Source: Tatlockia sp.
Lineage (GTDB): Bacteria > Pseudomonadota > Gammaproteobacteria > Legionellales > Legionellaceae
DNA: 46,585 nt
Direction: 5' to 3'
Assembly: GCA_013812775.1 (NCBI GenBank)
Contig: JACCSX010000105.1
Location: 1-46,585, forward strand
This document shows positions 25,561 through 33,491 of this stretch, piece after piece; position 1 is the stretch's first letter; each line of letters starts with the position of its first letter. A program made the translations under genes and the position numbers. The notes under the pieces were generated by a model, which did no database searches, was not told the DNA's origin, and was given only the letters and a program-made list of their open reading frames with translations.

Positions 25561-26913
25561 ATGAAAACAAAATTACGTTTCATCTGCAACCAATGCGCAG
25601 CAGTCTTTTCGCAATGGGCAGGTCAGTGTACTCAATGCGGTGCCTGGAATGCAATTTCTGAAGAAAATGCAGTATCAGCAGGCCGCTCTGCACGGATGGG
25701 CCACTATGCCAATCAGCGTTCTATAGTAACTGCAATTGACGATGTGGTGATGCTGGATAGAGAAATACGAATGGATTGCGGTTTATCTGAGTTGAATCGC
25801 GTTCTAGGCGGCGGTTTAGTGGATGGTTCTGTTGTTTTAATTGGCGGTGATCCTGGCATTGGCAAATCGACCTTACTCTTGCAAACCTTAGCCAGTTTAT
25901 CTGAGACGCAAAAAGTACTTTATGTCACAGGCGAAGAATCCTTACAGCAGGTTGCAATGCGCGCCAAACGCTTGCAATTACCCACCGCTAATTTACGTTT
26001 ATTAGCTGAAACCCAGGTTGAAGCAATTATTGCTCATGCTCAAAAAGAAACACCCCGTGTTATGGTTATCGACTCTGTCCAAACTATTTTCACTGAGACC
26101 TTAAGTTCTGTACCAGGCGGTGTTGGCCAGGTGCGGGAGTCGGCGGCGCAATTAGTGCGCTTTGCTAAAATGACGCAAACAGCCGTTTTTCTTGTGGGCC
26201 ATGTGACCAAGGAAGGTGCTTTAGCCGGACCGCGCGTTTTGGAACATATGGTTGACAGCGTTTTGTATTTTGAAGGGCAAAGCGATAATCGTTTTCGCGT
26301 GATTCGCGCTATTAAAAACCGTTTCGGTGCAGTGAATGAACTTGGCGTATTTGCAATGACTGATCGTGGCTTGAAAGAAGTTGCCAATCCCTCAGCTATT
26401 TTTCTCTCCCGCCAGCCAGAGGCTACGCCTGGTTCCGCAGTGATGGTTACTTGGGAAGGCTCACGCCCAATGCTGGTTGAAGTACAGGCCCTGGTTGACC
26501 AAGCTCATGGCCAACAAGCAAAGCGTGTTACTGCTGGCCTTGAACCGAATCGATTGGCTATTTTGCTTGCCGTACTTCACCGTCATGGCGGTGTAGCTAC
26601 CTATGATCAGGATGTGTTTATCAATGTAGTCGGCGGCGTAAAAGTGACTGAAACAGGTAGTGATTTAGCCCTATTAGCAGCTGTAGTCTCAAGCCTGCGT
26701 AACCGGGTGTTTGATAGAGAAACTATTATCTTTGGCGAAATCGGTTTAGCAGGGGAAATAAGACCTGTACAAAGCGGCCAAGAACGTTTACGCGAAGCAG
26801 CTAAGCATGGTTTTAAACGGGCTATAGTTCCCTTTGCAAATGCACCGAAACAGGCACTAGATATTGAGGTTGAAGCTGTTAAGCATTTGCAGGAGGTTTT
26901 AGAACGAGTATGA
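25561..26913 (+). CDS. radA: DNA repair protein RadA
   Basis: This 450-aa protein has a zinc finger Cys9-Cys12-Cys23-Cys26, a RecA-like core with Walker A GGDPGIGKST (about 95-104), the RadA-specific motif IKNRFG and a C-terminal Lon-protease-like domain (from about 290, AKRVTAGLEPNRLAILLAVL; EIGLAGEIRPV). It is a helicase that extends branches of recombination intermediates. The start ATG at 25561 has a weak upstream site. A toxin-antitoxin pair follows about 90 bp later. Confidence 0.95.
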   Translation: MKTKLRFICNQCAAVFSQWAGQCTQCGAWNAISEENAVSAGRSARMGHYANQRSIVTAIDDVVMLDREIRMDCGLSELNRVLGGGLVDGSVVLIGGDPGIGKSTLLLQTLASLSETQKVLYVTGEESLQQVAMRAKRLQLPTANLRLLAETQVEAIIAHAQKETPRVMVIDSVQTIFTETLSSVPGGVGQVRESAAQLVRFAKMTQTAVFLVGHVTKEGALAGPRVLEHMVDSVLYFEGQSDNRFRVIRAIKNRFGAVNELGVFAMTDRGLKEVANPSAIFLSRQPEATPGSAVMVTWEGSRPMLVEVQALVDQAHGQQAKRVTAGLEPNRLAILLAVLHRHGGVATYDQDVFINVVGGVKVTETGSDLALLAAVVSSLRNRVFDRETIIFGEIGLAGEIRPVQSGQERLREAAKHGFKRAIVPFANAPKQALDIEVEAVKHLQEVLERV

Positions 26914-26939
26914 CTGAGATAATTTCGCAGAAAAAAATC

Positions 26940-26968
26940 TTTACAAATGTAACGCAAATAGATATACT
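26940..26968 (+). promoter_or_regulatory. Promoter/operator of the TacAT-type module
   Basis: TTTACA (26940-26945), 17 bases and TATACT (26963-26968) form a good sigma-70 promoter about 35 bp before the antitoxin gene. The near-palindrome ATACTTAAATGTAT overlaps the -10 and is a likely operator for the ribbon-helix-helix antitoxin. Confidence 0.6.
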
Positions 26969-27003
26969 TAAATGTATGTTAAATTGCTATACGAGGTGAT
27001 CTC

Positions 27004-27276
27004 ATGCGTGCAAATAAACAAAGTCCCATTAATTTAAGAGCATTGCCTGCCCAGAAAGAATTGATAGACCGTGCAGCATCACTACTACATAAAAATCGCT
27101 CTGATTTTATGTTGGATGCTGCTTGCAAAGAAGCCGAAAATGTTTTGCTAAGCCAACGATTATTTTTTGCAAATGAAGAAGCTTATGCTTTGTTTTTATC
27201 GTTATTAGATTCACCGATTGAAGAAAATTTAGCCCTTAATACTTTATTGAAAAGTACAAGCCCATGGGAAAAATAA
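27004..27276 (+). CDS. DUF1778 antitoxin (TacA-like)
   Basis: This 90-aa protein has an N-terminal ribbon-helix-helix (SPINLRALPAQKELIDRAAS, then LLHKNRSDFMLDAACKEAE) and a C-terminal tail (PIEENLALNTLLKSTSPWEK) that in TacA wraps the toxin. It represses the operon together with the toxin. It overlaps the toxin gene by 13 bp. GAGGTGA lies upstream of the ATG. Confidence 0.9.
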   Translation: MRANKQSPINLRALPAQKELIDRAASLLHKNRSDFMLDAACKEAENVLLSQRLFFANEEAYALFLSLLDSPIEENLALNTLLKSTSPWEK

Positions 27277-27779
27277 GTTTTCCCGAACCTATTAACCAAA
27301 TTCATAAATGTAATACCTTCTCATCTGGTGAAAAGGTATTAGACGATTGGCTTAAAGAGCGAGCCATTAAAAATGATCTAAATGATGCATCTAGAACATT
27401 CATTGTGCACATAAATCTGGAAGTGAAGGGATATTATTGTTTATCTATGGGATCTGTTAACAAAGAAGTCGCCCCTGGAAAAATTCGTCGAAATATGCCT
27501 GATCATATACCGGTAATGGTTTTAGGTAGACTTGCAGTTGATAATTCTTGCCATAAAATGGGAATTGGTAAGGGGTTATTAAAGGATGCCGTCTTAAGAA
27601 CCATAAAAGTTTCAGTAGACGTGGCTGTTAAAGCTTTATTAGTTCACTCCATTTCGGAATCCGCAACACATTTTTATAAACGCTTTGGCTTTATTGAGTC
27701 TCCTCTTTCAAATAAAACGCTGTTGTTACCACTCAAAGCTCTTGCCGGATATGATCTTGAAATTTCAAAATCAGGTTAA
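27264..27779 (+). CDS. GNAT-family toxin (TacT-like)
   Basis: This 171-aa GCN5-type acetyltransferase has the acetyl-CoA loop LGRLAVDNSCHKMGIGKGLL, in which the usual R/Q-x-x-G-x-G/A reads HKMGIG. A Tyr in ATHFYKRFGFIESPL is placed like the catalytic Tyr of TacT. TacT toxins acetylate the amino group of aminoacyl-tRNAs and stop translation. The partner antitoxin directly precedes it. The gene converges with the patatin gene, with a 40-bp gap. Confidence 0.9.
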   Translation: MGKISFPEPINQIHKCNTFSSGEKVLDDWLKERAIKNDLNDASRTFIVHINLEVKGYYCLSMGSVNKEVAPGKIRRNMPDHIPVMVLGRLAVDNSCHKMGIGKGLLKDAVLRTIKVSVDVAVKALLVHSISESATHFYKRFGFIESPLSNKTLLLPLKALAGYDLEISKSG

Positions 27780-27819
27780 ATTTAGGGCCTCGAGAAATTT
27801 GTATAATCAAGCGATAAAT

Positions 27820-29055
27820 CTACTTCTGATCAAAATACTCTAAAGGAACCCCATAAATAGAACAGGCTAGCTTCTTCCTGGATTTTCTCTCCCAGTCCGG
27901 TTTATCCAGCACAGCGATGGCATCGTGATAACCGACTTTGAGGCGAGAATTTATTGCCGACCGCATAAAATTATAATCCTTGAACGCATGGGCAAAGGGG
28001 GTGCCGTTGTAAATGATATGTACGACAGAAAAGCGTTTTTCATGCCCTAATTCTAATAACTCCTGAATAACCGGATTCTTTTTTGCCTCTGCTGTTAAAT
28101 GATGGCTTAAGACATTAATAGCTACCTGTAAGTTTTGACGACTAGTATAGATATTAGTTAAACGGCGGGAATGACTGCCATAGCGAATGTCTTTTTGGCG
28201 CTCTTCTACTTCATCCATTGTTTCTGGTAACTTTCCTTTTAAGCTAAAGCAATCGATAACAAAGCAGAGAGTATCAAGTTCTGGAAGCGCATCAAGAACA
28301 GTGACCAAAGGCGTGTTGGCATAAATGCCACCATCCCAATAATAATTTTCACCGATTTTAACTGCAGGAAACGCCGGAGGTAAGGCTGCGCTGGCCAAAA
28401 TATGATCGGGTGTAATGACTTCGGATTGGTTATTAAAAAATATCATTTCGCCTGAGACTATATTAACTGCGCCGAGGCAGAGAGTAATTTTTTTGGAGTT
28501 GATTCTGTCAAAATCAATTAAGCGTTCTAAAGTGGCGCGTAGTTCCGAGGTCTCATAATAACTAAGTTTATCTGGATTATCCTGGGTAAAGATTGAAGGT
28601 GGAATCGGGCGTGGTTTAAAAAATCCATCAAGACCGAAAAAAAGCGATTGCATGGCTCCTATTTGGTTTTGAAAATGATGCATAACATCAATACTTTGAT
28701 AATCAATAGGCTCCTCCCAGATTTCACGGTAAGACCATAATTTTGGCGAGATGGTATCCCAAAATTCGGTTAGTTTATCCATCTGATCAGCAGGTTTATT
28801 ACCAGCGATAATAGCGCCGTTAACGGCACCAATAGAAACTCCAGCAATGAAATCGGGCTGATAGCCGCGCTCATGAATCGCACGAAAAGCGCCTACTTGA
28901 TAAGCCCCCAAGGCCCCTCCTCCCTGGAAAACACAGGCAATACGGTCATAACTTTGTTTGGATTTAGTGGTGGGAGTAGCGGGTATATTTATCAACCCAA
29001 GGGCATCTTTCTGATGTCGTGAATGCCTGGTTTTAACCTTTTTATCCTTTGCCAT
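27820..29055 (-). CDS. Patatin-like phospholipase
   Basis: This 411-aa serine acylhydrolase has the oxyanion motif GGGALGAYQ (about 45-53), the nucleophile in GVSIGAVNG (Ser74) and the catalytic Asp in YYWDGGIYANTPL (about 245). The C-terminal third fits the DUF3734 extension common in bacterial patatins. There is no signal peptide; the basic N-terminus (KDKKVKTRHSRHQK) is cytosolic or a type IV-secreted candidate. Legionella encodes several patatin-type phospholipases A, some of them effectors. This one looks like the widespread housekeeping type. Confidence 0.9.
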   Translation of the reverse strand: MAKDKKVKTRHSRHQKDALGLINIPATPTTKSKQSYDRIACVFQGGGALGAYQVGAFRAIHERGYQPDFIAGVSIGAVNGAIIAGNKPADQMDKLTEFWDTISPKLWSYREIWEEPIDYQSIDVMHHFQNQIGAMQSLFFGLDGFFKPRPIPPSIFTQDNPDKLSYYETSELRATLERLIDFDRINSKKITLCLGAVNIVSGEMIFFNNQSEVITPDHILASAALPPAFPAVKIGENYYWDGGIYANTPLVTVLDALPELDTLCFVIDCFSLKGKLPETMDEVEERQKDIRYGSHSRRLTNIYTSRQNLQVAINVLSHHLTAEAKKNPVIQELLELGHEKRFSVVHIIYNGTPFAHAFKDYNFMRSAINSRLKVGYHDAIAVLDKPDWERKSRKKLACSIYGVPLEYFDQK

Positions 29056-29161
29056 GGTAAACAGCCTCTCAGTCCTTGTAATTTACAAGTATATACCGAG
29101 CTGCAATTTTTTGTGTATAGATAGGTTCTGTCGGCCCCACCAAAACTTGGAGGGATTAGAG

Positions 29162-29917
29162 TCAGATATAGGTTGCTACCGCTGCCATCAGAGCAAAGCC
29201 AATTATGACAAAACTAAAGTAGCGCAAGTTACAGCAGCGCTCTACCATGACGCAGCGCTCTAAACCATGTAAGGTTCCCAGATAAAGAAAAGTTCCGGCT
29301 GAGGCGGCAATCAAAATTGGATCAAAGAGTGAATTGGTCTCAACCCCATAACCAAAAAACCAACCAATAAAAATGCCAAGTGGAGTCATTAGGCTAAAAC
29401 TAAAGAAAAAACAGAGGCTTTGAAAGCGAGTTAAGGAACTTTTATTGAGTTGAACGGCAATAGCAAAACTTTCTGCCCATTTATGGGTCACAATCGCCAG
29501 GAATAACATGATAATGACGGAATTATTATGATTTAACCCCAAAGCTGTACCTAACATGATTGAATGTATAGAAAGCATGCCCCAGGCAAGAATTGCAAAG
29601 GCTGGATGCCTGGCATTATGGTGTTGATAAAGCTCTTTACCCAAGTGTTCAAACCATAAAAAAAACAAAAAAACTGCACCAGTAATGATGTAAGCCCAGG
29701 GATAATGGTAATTCTGTTCCAGAAACAGCGTGTTTGACTCTGGAAGCATGTGCAACAAGGCCGCCCCGAGGAAAACACCTGTGGCTAAGGTTTCACCAAT
29801 GGGAAAATCATGGTGTTCTTCTTCGCTGACCCGCTTTTTGAAAGGATACCAACCGCCAATCAAAATGATAGCAAAGGTTATTATAGCGAAAATCAATTTT
29901 AAAGTGGCCGCGGCCAT
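29162..29917 (-). CDS. ZIP-family metal transporter
   Basis: This 251-aa inner-membrane protein has eight predicted segments. The metal-binding helices read HSIMLGTALGL (TM4) and HKWAESFAIAVQL (TM5), the ZIP signature His and Glu residues. His residues also occur in the loops (EEEHHDF, YQHHNARH). It likely imports zinc or another divalent metal into the cytoplasm. It lies between the patatin gene and a CDF exporter operon; the metal importer and exporter are near but not co-transcribed. Confidence 0.9.
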   Translation of the reverse strand: MAAATLKLIFAIITFAIILIGGWYPFKKRVSEEEHHDFPIGETLATGVFLGAALLHMLPESNTLFLEQNYHYPWAYIITGAVFLFFLWFEHLGKELYQHHNARHPAFAILAWGMLSIHSIMLGTALGLNHNNSVIIMLFLAIVTHKWAESFAIAVQLNKSSLTRFQSLCFFFSFSLMTPLGIFIGWFFGYGVETNSLFDPILIAASAGTFLYLGTLHGLERCVMVERCCNLRYFSFVIIGFALMAAVATYI

Positions 29918-29974
29918 AAAACTCCTGTGATACTAAAATTAGGTTAGAGATTGCTATAACCCCTAATACCAGTT

Positions 29975-30927
29975 TTATAAAGAATAACCATTAACATTAA
30001 GATAATGAATAATATTTTCACAGACTGCATTTAGCAAGCGTTTTCTGGTTGCCACTGCTGCCCAGGCAATGTGTGTGGCGTAATAATGCAGTTTTCTAAA
30101 CCCAGTAATGGATTAGTTTTCTGGGGCGGTTCTTGGTTAAATACATCCAGGTAAGCTGCTGCGATTTGTTTTTGATTTAAAGCCCGCGCCAAGGCTGGTT
30201 CATCAATCAAGCCGCCACGACTGGTATTAATAAGGATGGAGGTTGCTTTCATTTGTTTTAGTGAATCGCTATTGATAATTTTATCCGTCATTGTATTCAA
30301 AGGGCAGTGCAAACTTAAAACATCTGAGTTCTTAAGAAGTTCGGATAAAGAAACTGGGTGAGCCAGATTAGAATTAAAGGTAGTGGGCTTATATGCAATA
30401 ATCTCCATACCCAGCGCTTTGGCAATATTCGCTACCTTTTGAGCGATTTGACCAAATCCTAGAAGGCCTAAGGTTAGCCCGGCTAGCTCTGTTATTGGAT
30501 TAAGCCAATAAGAAAAATAAGGTTGAGCCTGCCAATCGCCTCGTTGTATTGATTGATTATGGGTCTCAATATGATTGCAATGACTACATAAGAGGGCAAT
30601 AACATGTTGTGCGACGCTATCTGTCGCGTAATTGGGGACATTAGAGACGATAATACCTTGTTTTTTGGCTGCATCCAGATCAATATTATCGATACCAGTT
30701 GCAGTTTCACCAATATAGCGAAGATGGGGTAATTGCCTGAAATGTCGCTCATGCAGCTTAACTTTATTAACCAGGATAATCTCGGCGTCTTTCGCGCGGT
30801 CAATAATTAACTCATCATCGGTTAGATCATAGAGTTTGACCTCGCCTAAGGCATGTAATTTATCTAAATTTAAGTCGTCATTAATTAAAGGTTTGGCATC
30901 AAGATACACAATCTTAGCGTTGGTCAT
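29975..30927 (-). pseudogene. D-2-hydroxyacid dehydrogenase, frameshifted near the C-terminus
   Basis: The open frame (30031-30927, 298 aa) has an NAD-binding GLLGFGQIAQKVA segment and catalytic Arg (INTSRGGLIDE), Glu (FNQEPP) and His (IITPH). Right after TPH it runs into a poor tail, TLPGQQWQPENAC. Removing one CA unit from the repeat at 30070-30077 (four TG on the plus strand; three needed) gives ITPHIAWAAVATRKRLLNAV and a natural end at 29977-29975. The helix that caps the catalytic domain is lost, so activity is doubtful. The gene overlaps fieF-like by 14 bp and is last in the operon. The substrate is unknown (hydroxypyruvate or glycerate reductase-like). Confidence 0.8.
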
Positions 30928-32056
30928 TATCGATCAAACCCTGTTCATTAAAAAAACGTACCTGGCGGATATCTCTGTTGGATTGCAAATCCTCCATGAT
31001 GCGCTTTCTTAGCGCTTGCCAATGCTTAAAGTCATTGTCACATTTTAAATCGAGAACCAGTTTGCCATCGAGGTAATGTAGCGTCCAACCTGTTATACCA
31101 GGAAAATCACCCTGCCAGGATGATAGGAATCTCTCTTCAATAGTTTTCCGGGTAGGTAAGTGCACCGAGGGGCAACTTATTTCATCATCTTCAGGATCGA
31201 CATGCACGGTGACATCCTTCACCGCTGCTAGTTGATTGACAAGGGCATGATGGACATGTTGTGCAATATAATGGCCTTCAGAAACGGAAATAAAAGGCGA
31301 TACAATTATATGCACGTCGATAAATATATCGCCGCCCATTGAACGGCTACGTAATTGATGAACTTTTTGAACGCCGTCAACGGATTTTATAATCGTCTCA
31401 ATCTGCGACAACATAGCAGGTTCAACTGCCGTATCGACTAATTCTTTTACGCTATTCCAACCGTAATTTATGCCCATTTTAATAATCATGAAGCCCACAA
31501 TTATGGCGGCAATAGCATCCCAATAGGCAAAACCAAAGATAGAGCCCAGCAAACCGAGTGCTACAACGATTGATGATGCAGCATCAGAGCGATGGTGCCA
31601 GGCATTGGCAATTACTAAAGAAGACTGAATACGTCGGCCGACCTTCAGGGTATAATGATACAAGACCTCATTCGCAGCAATTGATAATAAAGCAATAACC
31701 AGGGCAAAAACCCCAGGTTTTATAACTTCTCCACTCACAAACTCATCAATGGAATTCCAGGCAATTCCGGCTCCGGCGAGAATAAGTAACAAGGCTAAAA
31801 GAAGGGTTGCTGCTGTTTCTATGCGTTGATGGCCATAGGGATGTGAAATGTCTGCATCCTGGCTGCCATATTTTGAAGCAAAAACCACCATCACATCGGT
31901 AATCAGATCGGAAAAAGAATGGACGCCATCAGCAATCAGCGCATGGGAATGAAAGAAAATACCGCCGATAACTTTGATGGAGCCTAAAAGGGCATTAATT
32001 ACAGCGCCTATCAGTGTGGTTTTTTTTGCTTGTTGATAACGTTCTTGTTGATTCAT
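30914..32056 (-). CDS. Cation diffusion facilitator (FieF/CzcD-like) exporter
   Basis: This 380-aa protein has six TM segments and the metal-site helices AHALIADGVHSFSDLITDV (HxxxD, TM2) and AWHHRSDAASS (HxxxD, TM5). The cytoplasmic C-terminal domain (about 210-300) has VHVDPEDDE. An extra C-terminal 80-residue extension follows that I do not recognise. It exports Zn/Fe/Mn using the proton gradient. It starts 3 bp after the TusA-like gene and overlaps the dehydrogenase gene, so all belong to one operon. Confidence 0.9.
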   Translation of the reverse strand: MNQQERYQQAKKTTLIGAVINALLGSIKVIGGIFFHSHALIADGVHSFSDLITDVMVVFASKYGSQDADISHPYGHQRIETAATLLLALLLILAGAGIAWNSIDEFVSGEVIKPGVFALVIALLSIAANEVLYHYTLKVGRRIQSSLVIANAWHHRSDAASSIVVALGLLGSIFGFAYWDAIAAIIVGFMIIKMGINYGWNSVKELVDTAVEPAMLSQIETIIKSVDGVQKVHQLRSRSMGGDIFIDVHIIVSPFISVSEGHYIAQHVHHALVNQLAAVKDVTVHVDPEDDEISCPSVHLPTRKTIEERFLSSWQGDFPGITGWTLHYLDGKLVLDLKCDNDFKHWQALRKRIMEDLQSNRDIRQVRFFNEQGLIDNDQR

Positions 32057-32059
32057 TCC

Positions 32060-32293
32060 TTATTCCTTGACCACTTGCAGCGTGAAGTGAAACTCTCCAT
32101 TTATCTTTTTATTTTCAATAAGTTGATGTCCATTAATTCGACACCAGCAAGGTAAATCATTTTGAGCACCCGGGTCGGTGGCGATTACTGTTAACCTATC
32201 GCCATGCTCTAGTTTTTTAGCCATATTTTGTGTTTTTATGACCGGCATTGGACATAATAAGCGGCGCGCATCAAGTTCGTAGTGGATGTTCAT
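32060..32293 (-). CDS. TusA/SirA-like sulfur-carrier protein
   Basis: This 77-aa protein has the conserved Cys14-Pro-x-Pro in RLLCPMPVIKT, the persulfide-carrying site of TusA-type proteins, and the beta-alpha-beta fold pattern (LTVIATDPGAQNDLPCWCRI). TusA passes sulfur to tRNA thiolation or molybdenum-cofactor enzymes. Two more cysteines lie in PCWCRI. It overlaps the PP-loop ATPase gene by 4 bp (ATGA), so the two are translationally coupled. Confidence 0.9.
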   Translation of the reverse strand: MNIHYELDARRLLCPMPVIKTQNMAKKLEHGDRLTVIATDPGAQNDLPCWCRINGHQLIENKKINGEFHFTLQVVKE

Positions 32294-33333
32294 AAATACC
32301 AGTCTTGTTGGACTTCAGACGCTCGCATGGGTTGAACCTTTAGAATTTCTGATTGGCCACTGAGGTGATGCAGATTAATCTGTACTTCAGCTTCTTCCTT
32401 GCCGGAGCAAAAACGCCCGGCAATTCGTGCGCAAGTAAGTAAATCTTCAGGTGTTGGCTCACCCTCGATTAATATCATCGGTCCCCGATGTGCAAGAGCC
32501 TGCATGTGAATAAATTGTTTGCGATAGCCGGTTAGAAAATTAGATTCTGATTCATCACGGGCAATAATCATCTTGTAATGCGGCATGATTCGCAGATGTC
32601 TGCCCGCTTTTAATAGGATAATATCCTCCATCTCGTAATCGCGAGTATTGCGATGTTTCCACATGTCTTGTAAACGGCGAGTGTAATTTTCATCCGTTAA
32701 AACACAGCAACCCCCGGCAGGTTGTGCAAATTCCTCAATGTCCATTGACGCGGCAAGACCTAATTGGGGTTTTCGACTGCGTCCTGTGAAGTTATGTAAG
32801 GATTCGCGAGAAACCCAGCCCTCACGTTCGGGTAAAGTCGCGGGCAGTATTTTTGCGCAGAGAGGACGTAACAAGCGATCTTCAGCACCCGATTTTTGGG
32901 CAATTAGAGGCATGGTTTTACTAAGCTGTGATTTAGGACGTTGACCAATTACTTCGCCGGTAATAATAAAATCAAAGTTGTGCTCAAGCATCCATTGATG
33001 CGCTTGTTGAACCATGAAAATCTTGCAATCCAGGCAAGGATTTACATTTTTACCAAAACCATATTTTGGTCTAAGTAAGATTTCTTTGTAGGGTTCTACG
33101 ATGTCAATAATATGAAGTTTAATGCCAAGTTGTTCTGCGACCCATAGGGCATCATTGCGTAAAGGCTTGGTGCCATTTTTTTTATTACGAATAGCAGAGG
33201 TATGACCTGAGTGGCAAAAACCCGTATAGAAATTAATTCCTTCGACATAAATACCTTGGGCTTGTACTTTAACAGCAAGCATAGAGTCCAGACCGCCAGA
33301 AATAAGCGCGACTGCTTTAGGTTGATAAGACAT
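32290..33333 (-). CDS. PP-loop ATPase of the MnmA/ThiI type (predicted sulfur-transfer or tRNA thiolation enzyme)
   Basis: The protein is about 347 aa. The ATP-pyrophosphatase loop SGGLDS lies at about 12-17. A pair NPCLDCK follows in the middle, and a GGCC pair lies in EFAQPAGGCCVLTDENYTRRL, giving candidate persulfide and metal cysteines. The C-terminal region (RHLRIMPHYKMIIARDE onward) resembles the NFACT-R2-type RNA-binding domain. I start at ATG 33333; the earlier TTG at 33351 lacks support. Family members adenylate a base or carrier for sulfur insertion. The coupling to a TusA-like gene strengthens a sulfur-transfer role. It is not canonical MnmA or ThiI. Confidence 0.8.
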   Translation of the reverse strand: MSYQPKAVALISGGLDSMLAVKVQAQGIYVEGINFYTGFCHSGHTSAIRNKKNGTKPLRNDALWVAEQLGIKLHIIDIVEPYKEILLRPKYGFGKNVNPCLDCKIFMVQQAHQWMLEHNFDFIITGEVIGQRPKSQLSKTMPLIAQKSGAEDRLLRPLCAKILPATLPEREGWVSRESLHNFTGRSRKPQLGLAASMDIEEFAQPAGGCCVLTDENYTRRLQDMWKHRNTRDYEMEDIILLKAGRHLRIMPHYKMIIARDESESNFLTGYRKQFIHMQALAHRGPMILIEGEPTPEDLLTCARIAGRFCSGKEEAEVQINLHHLSGQSEILKVQPMRASEVQQDWYL

Positions 33334-33491
33334 GCAATGACCTGATAACAAAATGGCGAATATACTATCCTATTTTAATCATTCTTTCTATGACCCTAAA
33401 AATGCAGTACCCACATTTTCCGTTACCCCACGCCATCGAACAGGTGTTACCTATGTCCTCGGTCTATACAGCAGTGCTCGGGATGACGTGG

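Noticed and set aside
26040-26387. Minus-strand 115-aa frame inside radA
   Set aside because: It is a shadow of the high-confidence radA frame; its serine/threonine-rich composition is typical of antisense reading.
33428-33491. Possible palindrome between the PP-loop gene and recG, CCACGCCATC with GATGACGTGG
   Set aside because: The arms are only about 10 bp with an imperfect match and a poor inner stem; not enough to call an element.
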